64,000 bases of DNA, taken from assembly GCA_009767595.1 (NCBI GenBank), contig VSDK01015421.1, positions 396,341 through 460,340 on the forward strand. Reading direction: 5' to 3'. Position 1 is the first letter of the stretch. Each line of letters opens with the position of its first letter. The notes beneath the pieces were generated by a model. That model ran no database searches. It was not told where the DNA came from and saw only the letters and a list, made by a program, of their open reading frames with translations. Positions 22,998 through 33,879 of this stretch are shown in pieces. The stretch comes from Symbiodinium kawagutii (taxonomy: Eukaryota > Sar > Dinophyceae > Suessiales > Symbiodiniaceae). Made by a program: the position numbers and the translations under genes.

Positions 22998-23751
22998 GTA
23001 GGTTCAACTGTGAGGTGATAGTCTTTGCATCTATAGATGCAAACAGATAGATTTTTTTTCAGATAGATTTCATAGATACGCATAGATCGTAGAAATTTAT
23101 GGCAATGTATGTGTTGCACCATCTTTCTATGTGCAAAAAACGTTTCGCAGACATGCGCCCAACAACTGGAGCCACCTGGGATGGTTGAAGCATAGATTGT
23201 GCCTGTTAACCACTGCGGTGCAGGCTTGGTGAGGAGGAGCATAGATGGACTTTGACTGAGACAGGTTCAATCATTTGTAGTATTTAACATCTTAAAGCTA
23301 TGGCTATTTCAATCATTGGCATTTGTCGCAATTGTTTGCTCGTTTGATGAGCTGGTGCTTGAGATGGGCCACCTAGCAGGCACATGTCACAAATCCTCCG
23401 GGCTGCAGATCCGGTGGGTGGTTTTATACATTTCTGATTTTCGGAGAAGGTTACACCCCTGGTTATTCCACTGGCACAACTGGTTGTAGTTGACGTTGCT
23501 AGACCCCTCTGGTGACCCTTCTTGATCTCCCCATGGTACCAAGACCCCGGCCCCCACGTCGCTTAGGTGATGACACTGAGGACACCAAGATCCCCTTCTG
23601 TAAAGCACAGCCGCACGGTCGCAGGAAGAACTAGGGAGGTTTCGATGGGGAGCCAAGGCTGACCTTGAAGTACCACTACAACCACCACTGATCAATCCTT
23701 CACCACCTTTAGCCACCAGCCACTCGTTACTTTCCATGTCCTCGACATTAG

Positions 23752-23852
23752 GTATCGCTGGCCCGGCTTTACCGTGGGCGAGGGCGAGGATGGGCTGAAC
23801 AACTTGGGGAAGAAGACCATGGAGATCATCGATGCTGGGCAGCTGTGGAAGG
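23752..23852 (+). CDS. Candidate exon, unknown gene
   Basis: Acceptor CATTAG, then YRWPGFTVGEGEDGLNNLGK KTMEIIDAGQLWK, then G|GTTACC. Strong coding texture on + argues against the 172-codon minus-strand frame over the same bases. Not recognised. Confidence 0.65.
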
Positions 23853-24078
23853 GTTACCCTGTGGTTCGATTGGTTTGACATGGGTTTTGTAGGGGTTATA
23901 GCCATTAATGATGCTTAAGAATCGGGGATGATCACCAACAACAATGGTTAAACAACGAACTAATAGGAATGCTGCTCTGGCTTGCGGAGTTATAGTGGCA
24001 ATGGTTGAGTGATGGTTAATAGTAGGGAAGAACAACTTCAACAATAATGATTGATGATGGTCAGCAATGGTGGACCCA

Positions 24079-24178
24079 GGTGGTTTCTCAAGCCATAGGG
24101 AACCCTCAAATATGGATGGTTTATCAGTCTAAATGTTAGAACAAATTGATTTGGGAGTCTCCTATTTCGAGAAACGCC
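24079..24178. mobile_element. Family-2 element
   Basis: Ends GGTGGTTTCTCAAG and TTTCGAGAAACGCC. Flanks CCCA and CACA agree at three of four bases. Confidence 0.6.
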
Positions 24179-24588
24179 CACACAAAGCGGGTTATCAGCC
24201 GTGAAAATGTTTACGCACTTGTTAATCACTCACCATAGCCCTTTGGTAAATTAACCTGGTTCCGCTAAAGATCACGAGCTGTTGTGAATTTAAACCAGCT
24301 ACAAATGGTGGAATTTCCACGCCACCAGATAGTTTACCAGATTGTAACTTTGATCAGGATCCATCAGGGCAATGATTCGTGTTTATCCACTGACTAATGC
24401 ATAACACATGATACCAACCGGTGTTAATCACTACAACTACTGTAATTGATCCTGTTGTGCAATCAGTGGTTATAAACTCAATCATCACTACCACTAATTG
24501 ATCCAGTTATACGCAACCCTGTCGGATCCTGACCAAATCGCTGTATAACCACATGATCCGTCAGGGTCATGACATGATTCGTGGGCAG

Positions 24589-24705
24589 CGCCCAGGATTT
24601 CATGTGTGGCAGTTTGAGTTGGACCCTGGCCGTGGTGAACGGTGGCAACGTGGGGGAGAACCGAGCCCCTTGGAGCAACGCGCAGGGATGGATCCAAGCA
24701 GCTGA
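24589..24705 (+). CDS. Candidate exon, possibly terminal
   Basis: Acceptor GGGCAG, frame RPGFHVWQFELDPGRGERWQ RGGEPSPLEQRAGMDPSS, then TGA at 24703-24705. Coding-like to the stop, so either a gene end or an exon ending shortly before. Not recognised. Confidence 0.55.
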   Translation, partial: RPGFHVWQFELDPGRGERWQRGGEPSPLEQRAGMDPSS

Positions 24706-25200
24706 AGCTATGACTTCACTGACGTTTTAGCTCCAATTTCATTGGCTGCCAGCTGCTCTCCAACACTCACCGCACCAGTAAAAGTGATTCAAAGTGTAAG
24801 TCTATTTCTTTGCAAGCTGTTTGTGGGGCTAGCCGGCTAGCATCCAAAGTGTAAGGCTTTGAAATTAAGTAGAGACAGAGATTGTAGCCCAAAGCTATTA
24901 AGACTTGTTGCTCGCAGAGGGCTCCCTTTTTGGACCCTGGGGTAGTGAGATGTCCAGCTGTTGTGATTGTGGTGGTCTCCCAGGTTTACAGTGTGTCAAG
25001 CCACCATCCAATTGGCAAGTGGATGAACATCCCAAGGGCTCAATTTTTTATTGTGAACAATTGAAGGGTGCACTTCATTCACCCACTGCCATTTGTACTG
25101 AGCAAAATTCCAGACAAAAAAACACATGTATCTCCTTCATTTACACATTTATTATTCATTGTTGGTCCTTGATCGACCACCATAGCTTTGATACCGCAGA

Positions 25201-25354
25201 CCCAGCTCCGACGGCCCCAGCCACCGTTTCGGAACGCTTGGCTGCGAAGGATGTGCGGGAAACCCAGCTGATCTTCAAGGCCGGGCCAAGGTTCAAAGCA
25301 TGGGATGCAAGACGTGGAGCGCTCTCAAGCTTCGCAATCAGTGGATCACTTTGA
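25201..25354 (+). CDS. Candidate exon, possibly terminal
   Basis: Acceptor CCGCAG, frame PAPTAPATVSERLAAKDVRE TQLIFKAGPRFKAWDARRGA LSSFAISGSL, stop TGA. Good texture. A family-1 element starts 24 bases later. Confidence 0.6.
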
Positions 25355-25377
25355 TCATCATGGAGTTCATAATAAGT

Positions 25378-25498
25378 GGCTATGGATCAATAGTAAGCAA
25401 CCAATAATGGGGGATCAATGGGATCATAACCAACAGTAATAGGGAAAACAATGGTGAATGCTAGGGGAACCAGGGGTACCGGGTTTTGACCCACTGCC
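25378..25498 (-). mobile_element. Family-1 element
   Basis: Ends GGCTATGGATCAA and TTGACCCACTGCC. Flanks AAGT and AAGG agree at three of four bases. Core as in the other copies. Confidence 0.7.
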
Positions 25499-25631
25499 AA
25501 GGATGTCCAAGATCATTTCATCACAAGCTTCATGAAGCTCATCATCCAAAGGATCATTTGATCCATAAGATCATGCTCCAGAAGCTCATCCCATCCATCA
25601 TTGATGATCTTTGATCATCCACGACTCCCAG

Positions 25632-25799
25632 CAACGGCTGGCACCGGAAGCTCCTCAGGCGCCGCATCCCATGAATTTGGTGGCGCCCCATCTGATGGTC
25701 GAGCTGCGCTCCGCGGGTTTCATCGAGATCTGCGGGGACTTGGACCCAGTGCCTTGGGCGACAGCCGGTGGAGCTGGTGGAGCCATGGGCTTACTGTAG
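25632..25799 (+). CDS. Candidate exon, unknown gene
   Basis: Acceptor CTCCCAG, frame QQRLAPEAPQAPHPMNLVAP HLMVELRSAGFIEICGDLDP VPWATAGG..., open to TAG at 25797. A second frame is also open, but this one has the better composition. The exon may end earlier at a GT near 25770. Confidence 0.55.
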   Translation, partial: QRLAPEAPQAPHPMNLVAPHLMVELRSAGFIEICGDLDPVPWATAGGAGGAMGLL

Positions 25800-25997
25800 A
25801 GCTGTAGGGGTGGCTGAGTCATGGGCTATGATGATTAATGATGCGCTTAGTGATGGTTAATGATGGTATAGCTACAAGTGGCTGAACTATAAGTGGCTAT
25901 AAGTGGCTTACTAGCTTGCTGGGGCTTACAACCATTAATCATGGTTAAAAATAGGGATAATCACCAACAATAGTGGTTAAACATGGTTAAACAACTA

Positions 25998-26090
25998 CTG
26001 GCTGATGGGTTTAAACATGTTTGATTCGCCTTAGTAATTTAGCAAATTGTTGACTAACATTTTTGCATAGGGGTGTAAACCACCAGCCAG
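25998..26090. mobile_element. Family-3 element
   Basis: Left CTGGCTGATGGGTTTAAAC, right GTGTAAACCACCAGCCAG, core 'tagcaaattgttgac'. Ends in CCAG before a short open frame (KSLHPDARSIMGNHGLML) that could be an exon. Confidence 0.55.
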
Positions 26091-26383
26091 GAAAAGCTTG
26101 CACCCAGATGCTAGAAGCATCATGGGGAATCACGGGCTGATGCTTATAGCATCTTATAGCTGATGGCTTTGGACACGTGGCGCTTGTTTTCCGCTGTTTT
26201 CCAAACATCATCGGGTTGATAACAATCATTGACCATGAACACCTATATAAGTGGGAAGATGTTGGAACCACTTCCCCAGCAGACAAAATACATGGCCATG
26301 CTGGAACCGTTTCCCATTCGCCAGGGGTTCAGCAAATCAACGGTTTCTGCTGGGTGCACTGGGTGGAGCCGCTTCTGCCATAG

Positions 26384-26490
26384 GAGCACGGTGATATTCT
26401 CGAGACCTTGGATGAATACTTTGGGGATCGTTTCGCCGCAGCTCGCATCGATGGCGCCTTGCCGTTGCGGGGGGCGGTGGATGGCGCTTG
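26384..26490 (+). CDS. Well-bounded exon, unknown gene
   Basis: Acceptor TGCCATAG, frame EHGDILETLDEYFGDRFAAA RIDGALPLRGAVDGA, donor TG|GTAGCT. Clear coding texture on +, which argues against the 160-codon minus ORF covering it. Not recognised. Confidence 0.7.
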
Positions 26491-27218
26491 GTAGCTGTGG
26501 GTCACGGTGCGTGTCGCCTTGATGCTTGGCTACTGTAGATGGATGATTCTGATGTAGTGCCTTTGATGCATGTAATGGTGCTATGGCCACATTGATGGAT
26601 GTTCCTGGGCATTTTGCCATGGGGCTGGTTCTTGGCATTGATTTTAAGACTTTTTGATGATATTTAGAACTGTGTTCTAAGAAGTTCTTGCCAACTGTAG
26701 GTTGTTTTGCTCGGTTGCTATGCACTGGTGATGAAAAGTCAAGATATACCGGTGCTGGGTGATACTTCGGAAGGGACCAAATATGACCAAATCATTGTTC
26801 AGGAGCTGAACACTGATTGGGGGTATGGCATCAAGGTCATAGAACCCCGGTAATGGCGGCATCGTTCTTGAGCACTGATTCCAAATGTGGTTGCCCACGC
26901 TTGTCAGTTATCCTATGGTACCCATGAACCGGTATTGACCATGATTCCATGATGAATTCATCAAGTCCACCATAGGATCTGAATCCTATATACTGTAGAT
27001 GATCATTTGCCAACCTGATCGCTTCCTTTCCGTTCGCTAGTCTCAGGTCATGAGGACTTTTGCGATCGCTACTACCAGGCGTTGCTGGGAGGAGAGTGAT
27101 GAAACAGCCGGGTGACTTTAGGGAGGGTTTAGCTGTTGACATGGTCTATCCATGTGGATGCCCCTAGTGTTTGTTTGTTATTGGTTTTGGATTTATTTCT
27201 TCATGCAACCAGTATTTC

Positions 27219-27306
27219 GGCTCATTTCCCAAAATTGGATGGTTTATTGCTATAGATTGTTAATATTGGATGATTTTGGGGGGTACCCCTATTTTGGGAA
27301 ACCACC
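27219..27306. mobile_element. Family-2 element, degenerate
   Basis: GGCTCATTTCCCAAAATTGG at the left, CCTATTTTGGGAAACCACC at the right, core 'ggtttattgctat'. No target duplication is visible, so an old copy. Confidence 0.55.
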
Positions 27307-27432
27307 ATAAAACCAACAGCTGACCAAAAAGTGTTTGCCATGGGCCATCATAACTCCTTGCGATTCATTGTTGCTTGTGTTCCTATCTTGCGTGTTTCGC
27401 GCTTAGCTCCCATGGTTCTTTCATTCCTGTAG

Positions 27433-27543
27433 CCCATGGGGAAGAGCTACGAGCGCATACCCAGCAGTCAGGCAGGCGAGGGCATCTTCAAGGGAGCTTC
27501 CGGAAGCCTTGAGAGCAACTTCGGGCTCTTGTGCCATGGCTGA
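27433..27543 (+). CDS. Candidate exon, unknown gene
   Basis: Acceptor CCTGTAG, then P and an ATG (27436): MGKSYERIPSSQAGEGIFKG ASGSLESNFGLLCHG, stop TGA. It may instead end at an unseen donor. Not recognised. Confidence 0.5.
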   Translation, partial: PMGKSYERIPSSQAGEGIFKGASGSLESNFGLLCHG

Positions 27544-28046
27544 GCTGAGATCCAGCTGATGACGTTGGTGAATAAACCAGCTAAGTATGGTTGATCATCA
27601 GGTATCAATGGTTGGTAAAAAGAACCAGGAAATTCATAATGATTCCAATTATTCATGTCCAGCTAACACATAGTCTAATTATTAATGTGTTGTTTTGGTA
27701 AGTGACTGGCTTATTATGACTAGAAAGTTCCCCAGCTCTTTGATGTGAGATCAACGATTTATTGTCAAACTGTGGGTTGTTGATCAATTCAATATGGATC
27801 TCAAATTTTGGTCGATGATTGTGAGGAGCGTGAGGGAGAAAAAGAAATGTGAGTGTCAATGACCAATGATTATCAAACACATGAGGACATCAACATAGCA
27901 TGGTTACCAGGATAAATGAATTTAGTTGTTACCGCTCATTGATGAACCATTCGCCGACCAGGAGTCATCAATCAGGATCAATGACGCCGTGTGAATCATA
28001 AGGCCTTAATATCTTTAGCAAAGGCCCTATTTGAGCATACCCACAG

Positions 28047-28131
28047 TGCATACCTGCTGACGGATGTCTCCTCGGGCACTATGCAGCAATCGAACCCCCC
28101 AGCGCGATCCCCTGATCACTTGAAACAATGA
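28047..28131 (+). CDS. Candidate exon, weak
   Basis: Acceptor CCACAG, frame AYLLTDVSSGTMQQSNPPAR SPDHLKQ then TGA. The opposite strand is also open, but + texture fits better. Confidence 0.4.
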
Positions 28132-28582
28132 CAGCGCTTCACTCCACGGGACAGATCTGAAGCAGACTAGAAGATCTAGAAGGCATGCCCAGCTAATTGC
28201 TGCGGGGTATGCCGGAAATCCGCTGCATTCCTTACTAATTAGGATAGACACAATTGTTGATGGTTGGTAGGTACCAGAGTTTTTGGATATGATGGAAAGT
28301 CCACATCATTCCATGTTAATTAAATCGTGACCAACGCCGCCCAAAAAAATGACGTGATTTACCAGCTCAGGAGTTGGGAGGTTTCGGAGCGAACGGATCT
28401 CTGATGATTGCTGATTCTGGTTAAATACTGACCTAGTGAAAATCACCATCACCATCACCAACAAGCAATCACCATTTTAATGACCGTGCATGAGCCTTAG
28501 TGAGGCATCAATCACATAACATCATCATATATCATCGCATATCATCTTCCGGTGCCAGTTCGATGGCTGGATCACTCGTCAG

Positions 28583-28724
28583 CCCAAAAACACCTGGCGG
28601 TTTCTACCCTTGCGAGGTGCACCAATGTGTGCGACCAGATCACCCAATGGGAGGCGCGGGATTGGATCACGCTGATGAAGCCATCATTCTGCAGCTCGAG
28701 CATCCGACGTCACCTTCAAGCACG
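28583..28724 (+). CDS. Candidate exon, unknown gene
   Basis: Acceptor CGTCAG, frame QKHLAVSTLARCTNVCDQIT QWEARDWITLMKPSFCSSSI RRHLQA, possible donor CG|GTCAAG. Strong coding texture. A family-2 element follows at 28755. Confidence 0.55.
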
Positions 28725-28754
28725 GTCAAGTACAACCAGCATGAAACCTGAACT

Positions 28755-28838
28755 GGTGGTTTCTCGAATTGGCCCAAAACGGCTTACTACGAATGGCTAA
28801 TTGGGGATGATATGGGAGTCCTAATTTGAGAAACATCT
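28755..28838. mobile_element. Family-2 element
   Basis: Ends GGTGGTTTCTCGAATT and TAATTTGAGAAACATCT, short core. Flanks AACT and ACCT agree at three of four bases. Confidence 0.55.
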
Positions 28839-30125
28839 ACCTAAAGAAGAATCGGTTTTGTTCCCCAGAGGTGACCTGCTCCAGCATGGGCTGCTGCCAG
28901 GGCTGGAGTCTGGTGGCCTGTAACGCCTCCAACTATGGTGCCGATGGACTCCACAGTGAGCAGCCGGGGGCCCTAGCATGCCATGGCGCTACGTGCCATA
29001 TCCGTCAATTCCAAAAGGAGGTTACCAGTCCCAAAGCTACAGGTCCAAACATGGTGCATCCCTAGATTCCAACCGCAGAAACCGAAACTTGTAATGGTTG
29101 AGATCCACATGCCCCTAACAACTCACAAGTGATCGACGGGAGATGCCCTGGTTCCAGTCACAGGGGTAACATGTTTTGGACAGCGCTGGAGGGCCCTCCC
29201 AGCAGTAGGGCAACGTTATCGGACTGGTGGGGCTTGGAGGGACCGAAGGAGCTTTTCGGGGGCATATCCTTTCGGATCTTTCGGGGGGGAGGAGGGGCTC
29301 AGGGGCTCATGTCTGCGGCATTATGCCCACTTGTGCCGCAGACTGTCAGACGCTGGTCACGTTGATGCGGACTCCATTGTTTGACGTGCACTAACCCGGA
29401 GGAAGATAATCAGTTCTTTCCTATATTTTTTGCAAATGTTCGGTCTCAACGGAACACTACCATATCCTAGACACAGTTCTCTCTTGAAATGCCTGCGGTA
29501 TTTCCAATGTTGAAATTACTTCAAGGTATATACCATTATATACCATCAAACTACTTGCCTGCCTTGATTTTCTACCGGCTTTCTACTTCGCTGTGGGGTG
29601 TCAGGCAGATGATTTTCAGAAGAGACTACCATCCTTTGGGTGATTCGCAGCTTGCCGCTGATCCAGTCGGAAAAAATGGGGGCTGCGCATTTAAAGATGA
29701 GTTCGCAAGAATGTGAGTGTATTAATGTTCGATGTGCTGCATGTTGTTCAGCAATTTGCATTTTAGGATTAGCCATATGCAATTGCTGTTCTTCTGCCTC
29801 TTTGAAGATAGACAGCACTTCCCAGAAACTCCGGTCTAGCATCAATCTGATTTGAGCTTGGAAGGAACCGGTGGGGTTCCTGGAGGCAGGTAGCAGGGCC
29901 ATGCAGGGCCATTGGCGTGAATCATTGCTTGATTAGATCAAACTTGTGAAGAATTGGGCCTGGGCCAAAAACGTTGCCACATTCAAAGCCGATTAGGCCA
30001 TGCCATGTATGTCCCCCTCGTACAGTGCTGTCATGTTCTGAGATGTGGGATGGGACCAGGTTGGGTAGTGGTGATCAACCCGAAGTAAGCAACTTAGGAA
30101 GCCCATGAAGAACTTGAGCCCCCAG
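28839..30125. other. Stretch with ambiguous coding
   Basis: GC-rich + patches at 28870-28980 (VTCSSMGCCQGWSLVACNAS) and 29170-29365 (MFWTALEGPPSSRATLSDWW) are possible exons without firm splice sites. The minus-strand ORF 29546-29902 is listed separately. Confidence 0.35.
29546..29902 (-). CDS. Minus-strand ORF, possible gene fragment
   Basis: A 118-codon frame with natural helical texture (DRSFWEVLSIFKEAEEQQLH ...). If real it breaks the + strand trend. The + strand is also open for 71 codons here with a cysteine-rich, less natural product. No family recognised. Confidence 0.35.
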   Translation of the reverse strand: MALLPASRNPTGSFQAQIRLMLDRSFWEVLSIFKEAEEQQLHMANPKMQIAEQHAAHRTLIHSHSCELIFKCAAPIFSDWISGKLRITQRMVVSSENHLPDTPQRSRKPVENQGRQVV

Positions 30126-30175
30126 GAAGTACTTGCAAGTGATCCTGAACGCCTTGGGAAACATCGAGGTCAACG
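30126..30175 (+). CDS. Small exon, unknown gene
   Basis: After CCCAG the frame reads KYLQVILNALGNIEVN with donor G|GTAAAC. Only 50 bases, but both splice sites and codon texture agree. Confidence 0.6.
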
Positions 30176-30743
30176 GTAAACATGTTCCGTGGCAGCAGCC
30201 GATCAGAGGAGCTGTGGCTGGAGGGAGATGCTATAACGATCCAATGACTAGATATAACACGGTTATAAGTGGAGATACCCTAACTAGTTGGCGTTGTTTT
30301 AAAGACTTGGCTGATTGTGAAAGCATGTTCAGGGATGATTTCCGAATTCCATCTAATTGACAAATACTTGTTTGATAGGATTGAACCGGAGCTAGTTCAA
30401 TAGAAAATTTCCACCCTAACCAACCTCCAATAGGCTTGTTAGCCAGCAATTCACAATCATATATCAGCCTATTAAGCAGTACAAGGAACAGAACGATCAA
30501 GCTTCATTAGCACTTACTGTAGTATCCATGATTAACCATCATGTGCCACCTTTCACTATTCACCATTATTCATCATTGCCACCCCTCATCATGTGAGCAT
30601 GATTAATCAAGCAGTATCATCCACCATGCTTCGATCATTACAACCCAAAGACCCAAGGATTCACATCGACCATCATGATCAACGTTTGTTCATCATCGAC
30701 CATCATGATCAACCATTTGTTCAATTGAACCCAGTAGAATCCC

Positions 30744-30941
30744 ATGAGTCCATGGCACCCCCCCCTCGAGGTAAAGGAGATCCATTCCAAACTGGATGGC
30801 TTTCTGCGACACCGCTGGGGCTGCGACTCTCATTTGCATGTCGTGGCGGACATGTTGGTTGTGAGAGGTCACGATAGCCTTGAAGCGATGCTTGAAATTG
30901 GAAGGATCCAAACATGTTGCATAGTTGCGATCCCTTGGAAG
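30744..30941 (+). CDS. Candidate exon, possible first exon
   Basis: From ATG, 66 codons in phase to donor AAG|GTAAAT: MSPWHPPLEVKEIHSKLDGF LRHRWGCDSHLHVVADMLVV RGHDSLEAMLEIG... Strong texture. The start could be internal to a longer exon. Confidence 0.65.
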
Positions 30942-31308
30942 GTAAATTTCTCGAGCTTTTCGTTTTATATGTGTGTAGTACATGGTACTTGTGAGTATCT
31001 CGCCATGTGAGATTCTGCTGAGCATAGTCAAAAGTGCGCTCCGAGCATTTTTTTTGGTCGGCAGCACTTAAAAAAAACCAATAGACCCGGGGCTCAGCCA
31101 CGGAAACTACCCTGAGTTACCAACAGGGGTTAGCCATCATTATAGGCTGCTTGGCTACAGGGATTAAAGCAACAACGAGCGATCACAAACATGAGGCATT
31201 ACGGATTACCATGATTACTGCACATACAATAATCCAGAATGCTTGATACTTTGGCTCACAAAGTTTGATTAGAGACACTGCCAGCGAGAATCAACAAGAA
31301 TCATTGCG

Positions 31309-31458
31309 ATGGATCAGAACTCTACCTGGGTAAGAAGGGATCCATCATCCTCCTTTGGTCAACCAATCCCGTACAAGGACTGCACCTTCAAAGCCCGTGG
31401 TGCCCTCAATTCCTCTCAAATCTTTGAGAAATACTTCCGGCATAAAACCCACATGTAA
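31309..31458 (+). CDS. Candidate exon or small ORF
   Basis: ATG then DQNSTWVRRDPSSSFGQPIP YKDCTFKARGALNSSQIFEK YFRHKTHM, stop TAA. 49 codons. The second half looks coding; it may be one exon of a longer gene. Confidence 0.5.
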   Translation: MDQNSTWVRRDPSSSFGQPIPYKDCTFKARGALNSSQIFEKYFRHKTHM

Positions 31459-31499
31459 ACTACAGAGCTACCTTTGCCATAAACTACGCAACTACATTT

Positions 31500-31831
31500 T
31501 GCCAATTGAGGATTACCATGGCATGCATGCTATGGCAGAAGTGCGTAGTTGTCCTCCATTGCCCAGCACCTACCTGGTGGCTACCACCCAGGATCGTGCA
31601 GGGCACTTTAGCGAGGGTGAAGGAGACCAAAAGACCATTTGCAGACGGCACCTTGGCAGAACCTTTCTTTCAAAAACTGCCTTGGATAGGGCTAATTTTA
31701 TTGATAGACAAGGAAGGAAAATTTCCAAGATGGAATTGATCTTGTATGATCTTTTTTGCCATCGAAGATGGATATACCCAGGATCGGCACAGCGTGATTT
31801 GCTCAAGCTGAAAGACTCAATGAATGAATGA
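31500..31831 (+). CDS. Candidate exon, weak
   Basis: Open frame with natural texture (MAEVRSCPPLPSTYLVATTQ ... IDRQGRKISKMELILYDLFC) running to TGA. No clear acceptor. Confidence 0.4.
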
Positions 31832-31892
31832 GTTTCCACGATTTCCACCCTCCACTGTCACCTGAGCTGCTTTTCACTGAGGTACACATGGA

Positions 31893-32073
31893 ATGTGGAG
31901 GACTGCCGCTGGAAATTCTGTTGATGATTCAAACACTGATCCAACCCCAGCGCTCAACGGTGGGCTCCGCCAGGACCTTAACATGCTCCGTGCCACCGCG
32001 GATGTGGTGACCTTCTTCGAGCTGCAGGGCTGGGCTGCTGCGTTGCAGCGAGCTGGGGCTCGGTATTTGCTGG
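31893..32073 (+). CDS. Candidate exon, unknown gene
   Basis: Frame ...DPTPALNGGLRQDLNMLRAT ADVVTFFELQGWAAALQRAG ARYLL with donor G|GTAGCG. Helical, GC-rich. The 5' edge is not fixed. Confidence 0.6.
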
Positions 32074-32270
32074 GTAGCGATTTGTCCAACAGAGGGTATG
32101 TAACCAAGACCATCACTGGAATCTTCATAGACTATCTTGATCAAGACCATCCTTTGTCACTGGATTAGTTTACATATTCACATGTGCCAGCAACTTGACC
32201 AGCCATCTTCAGCCATATCCAGCAACTTGGAGGTTCCCTGTGGGCCATGTGGAGATACCCCGCCCCTCAG

Positions 32271-32368
32271 CCGCTGAGGAGATCCAGGTGGCCTCCCAGC
32301 AGCAGGTCCTGGAGGACGGCGCCTGGTGCCGCGAGCAGCAGCTGCTCTTCCGCCCCGGGCGAACCGAG
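32271..32368 (+). CDS. Candidate exon, unknown gene
   Basis: After CCTCAG the frame reads AEEIQVASQQQVLEDGAWCR EQQLLFRPGRTE, donor GAG|GTGGGC. Glutamine/glutamate-rich helix. The frame is open further upstream, so the exon may begin earlier. Confidence 0.6.
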
Positions 32369-32693
32369 GTGGGCCCCGGTGGTGGGATCCCAAGCAACGG
32401 GGGGGGTGGCCTCGGGGTGAAGCACCTGGGGGGTTGGGATGGGTTGGTGATATGATGTTATATGTTATAGGCAAAAAAATGTGTGAAAAAACCGGGGTAA
32501 CCACTCACTGAGGTGGGTCACTTCGGGTTTTTTTGCTGTGTTTCAAAGGGACAGGTGTTTCAAGAGTGAAGGAAGATCAAGTTGGTGATGAAGTTTACGA
32601 ATTTTTGACTTGAGGATGGGCGAACAGTGGAGCTAGGGGGCCTGAGGGAAGCAAAGCACCAGGGTTGCAGTACAGTGGATCAAGCCTTGCCAG

Positions 32694-32864
32694 GTTGGCA
32701 CGGTGGAACCCCACGTTTTCGTGGAACTGTATGCGGGTGAAGGCGACCCAGAGTTCTTCAATGAGGAGGAGCACACCCAGGCGGGTAGTTTAGCGCAAGT
32801 CTTGCACCAGTGGCAGTGGCATCCTAAGTTGTGGAAGAGCATGACTGTCAGCCATCTAACCTAG
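32694..32864 (+). CDS. Terminal exon of an unknown gene
   Basis: Acceptor TGCCAG, 56 codons (VGTVEPHVFVELYAGEGDPE FFNEEEHTQAGSLAQVLHQW QWHPKLWKSMTVSHLT) then TAG. Coding-like to the stop, so a likely gene 3' end. Not recognised. Confidence 0.65.
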   Translation, partial: VGTVEPHVFVELYAGEGDPEFFNEEEHTQAGSLAQVLHQWQWHPKLWKSMTVSHLT

Positions 32865-33167
32865 CTTAGGTGAATGGCAATGCCTGGACTGGTAAGTGAT
32901 GTTTACAGCAATATTTGATGTAACTTGGTATGGTTGATCCTGGTTAAGAACCATGTTTTGAATGAATGGTAAACAGATATATCGGGATTAGCACCATGGT
33001 GAATGATGGGTTTCAGCAGAACTTGTGTACGAGCGTGGTCAGGGAAGTGTATCAGTTTTGATGATTTGAGTGAATTTCATGTGGCAGGTGAGCATAGCAG
33101 GGGGTATATAATGATAGGTGTAGGATTATACGTGCTGTAGCTGAGACGGTTATCCATGAATACATAA

Positions 33168-33395
33168 TTGGATACGTGGGGTTTTGCTGAAGAAATTCTG
33201 GGCATCCCAAAAAAATTGATCGGCTTCGAAGGTTGGAGAACCGTCAAATTCGAAGCCGATCAAATAGACGCAATTGCTGCCCCAAAAACATGTCAAAGCA
33301 TGAACGCCCGCTTTCAGGAGCATGTGGGGGAGAGGTCAGAGAGTTCTTTAGGGCTTTGCATTGTTTCTTTCTCCTACTGGTTTCATCTACAGTAG
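33168..33395 (+). CDS. ORF with hairpin, weak
   Basis: Frame ...EEILGIPKKLIGFEGWRTVK FEADQIDAIAAPKTCQSMNA ... is open, but its core is the perfect inverted repeat at 33216-33263, so the reading may be incidental. Confidence 0.3.
   Translation: MDTWGFAEEILGIPKKLIGFEGWRTVKFEADQIDAIAAPKTCQSMNARFQEHVGERSESSLGLCIVSFSYWFHLQ
33216..33263. repeat. Perfect 15-bp inverted repeat (hairpin)
   Basis: Arms TTGATCGGCTTCGAA (33216-33230) and TTCGAAGCCGATCAA (33249-33263) are exact reverse complements around an 18-base loop. Confidence 0.95.
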
Positions 33396-33767
33396 CTTGC
33401 TAAGTAGCCATATTACAAAGTGATGCCCCCCAGATAGCTATTGGCTGATAAGCCAAATATACTTTGGAATTTTCCATGCCAGGTTGCATGTAGTTACCAC
33501 AGTGCCACAACCTAAGTCAACAGACAGTCGGTCGCGAGCACCACTGATGGCAAATGCACCCGCGGGTTTAACAGCAGAATGGCCAATCGCCAACCGCACC
33601 CGCGCTGTTCCAGGTGCTCGCAAATCAGCAACTGGGCGGCGCGATGTGAGTTGAGCAGTTGTCTTACCCCTGTGGCTGGAAACGCTGGTGGATTCAGCAC
33701 TTATTTGGCAATGGGTCATCATTAACCATTGTTTATACCCATTGTTTTGTTGGTTATTAACCCCTAG

Positions 33768-33879
33768 GATTGGTTGGTATGGCGAGCTTGACCCAGCTCG
33801 CCATCGCCTGCTCACCAGCTGCCACTCGCTGAGGAAGCTGCGCATTAGAGGCATAGGTCCTGGCAGCGACAGAGGGAAG
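33768..33879 (+). CDS. Well-bounded exon, unknown gene
   Basis: Acceptor CCCTAG, frame IGWYGELDPARHRLLTSCHS LRKLRIRGIGPGSDRGK, donor AAG|GTGAGC. The 'SLRKLRIRGIG' stretch has leucine-rich-repeat-like spacing, but one unit is not enough to call it. Confidence 0.7.

Noticed and set aside
23387-23905. 172-codon minus-strand ORF
   Set aside because: The + exon at 23752-23852 inside it has splice sites and better codon texture.
26243-26725. 160-codon minus-strand ORF
   Set aside because: Covers a well-bounded + exon at 26384-26490.
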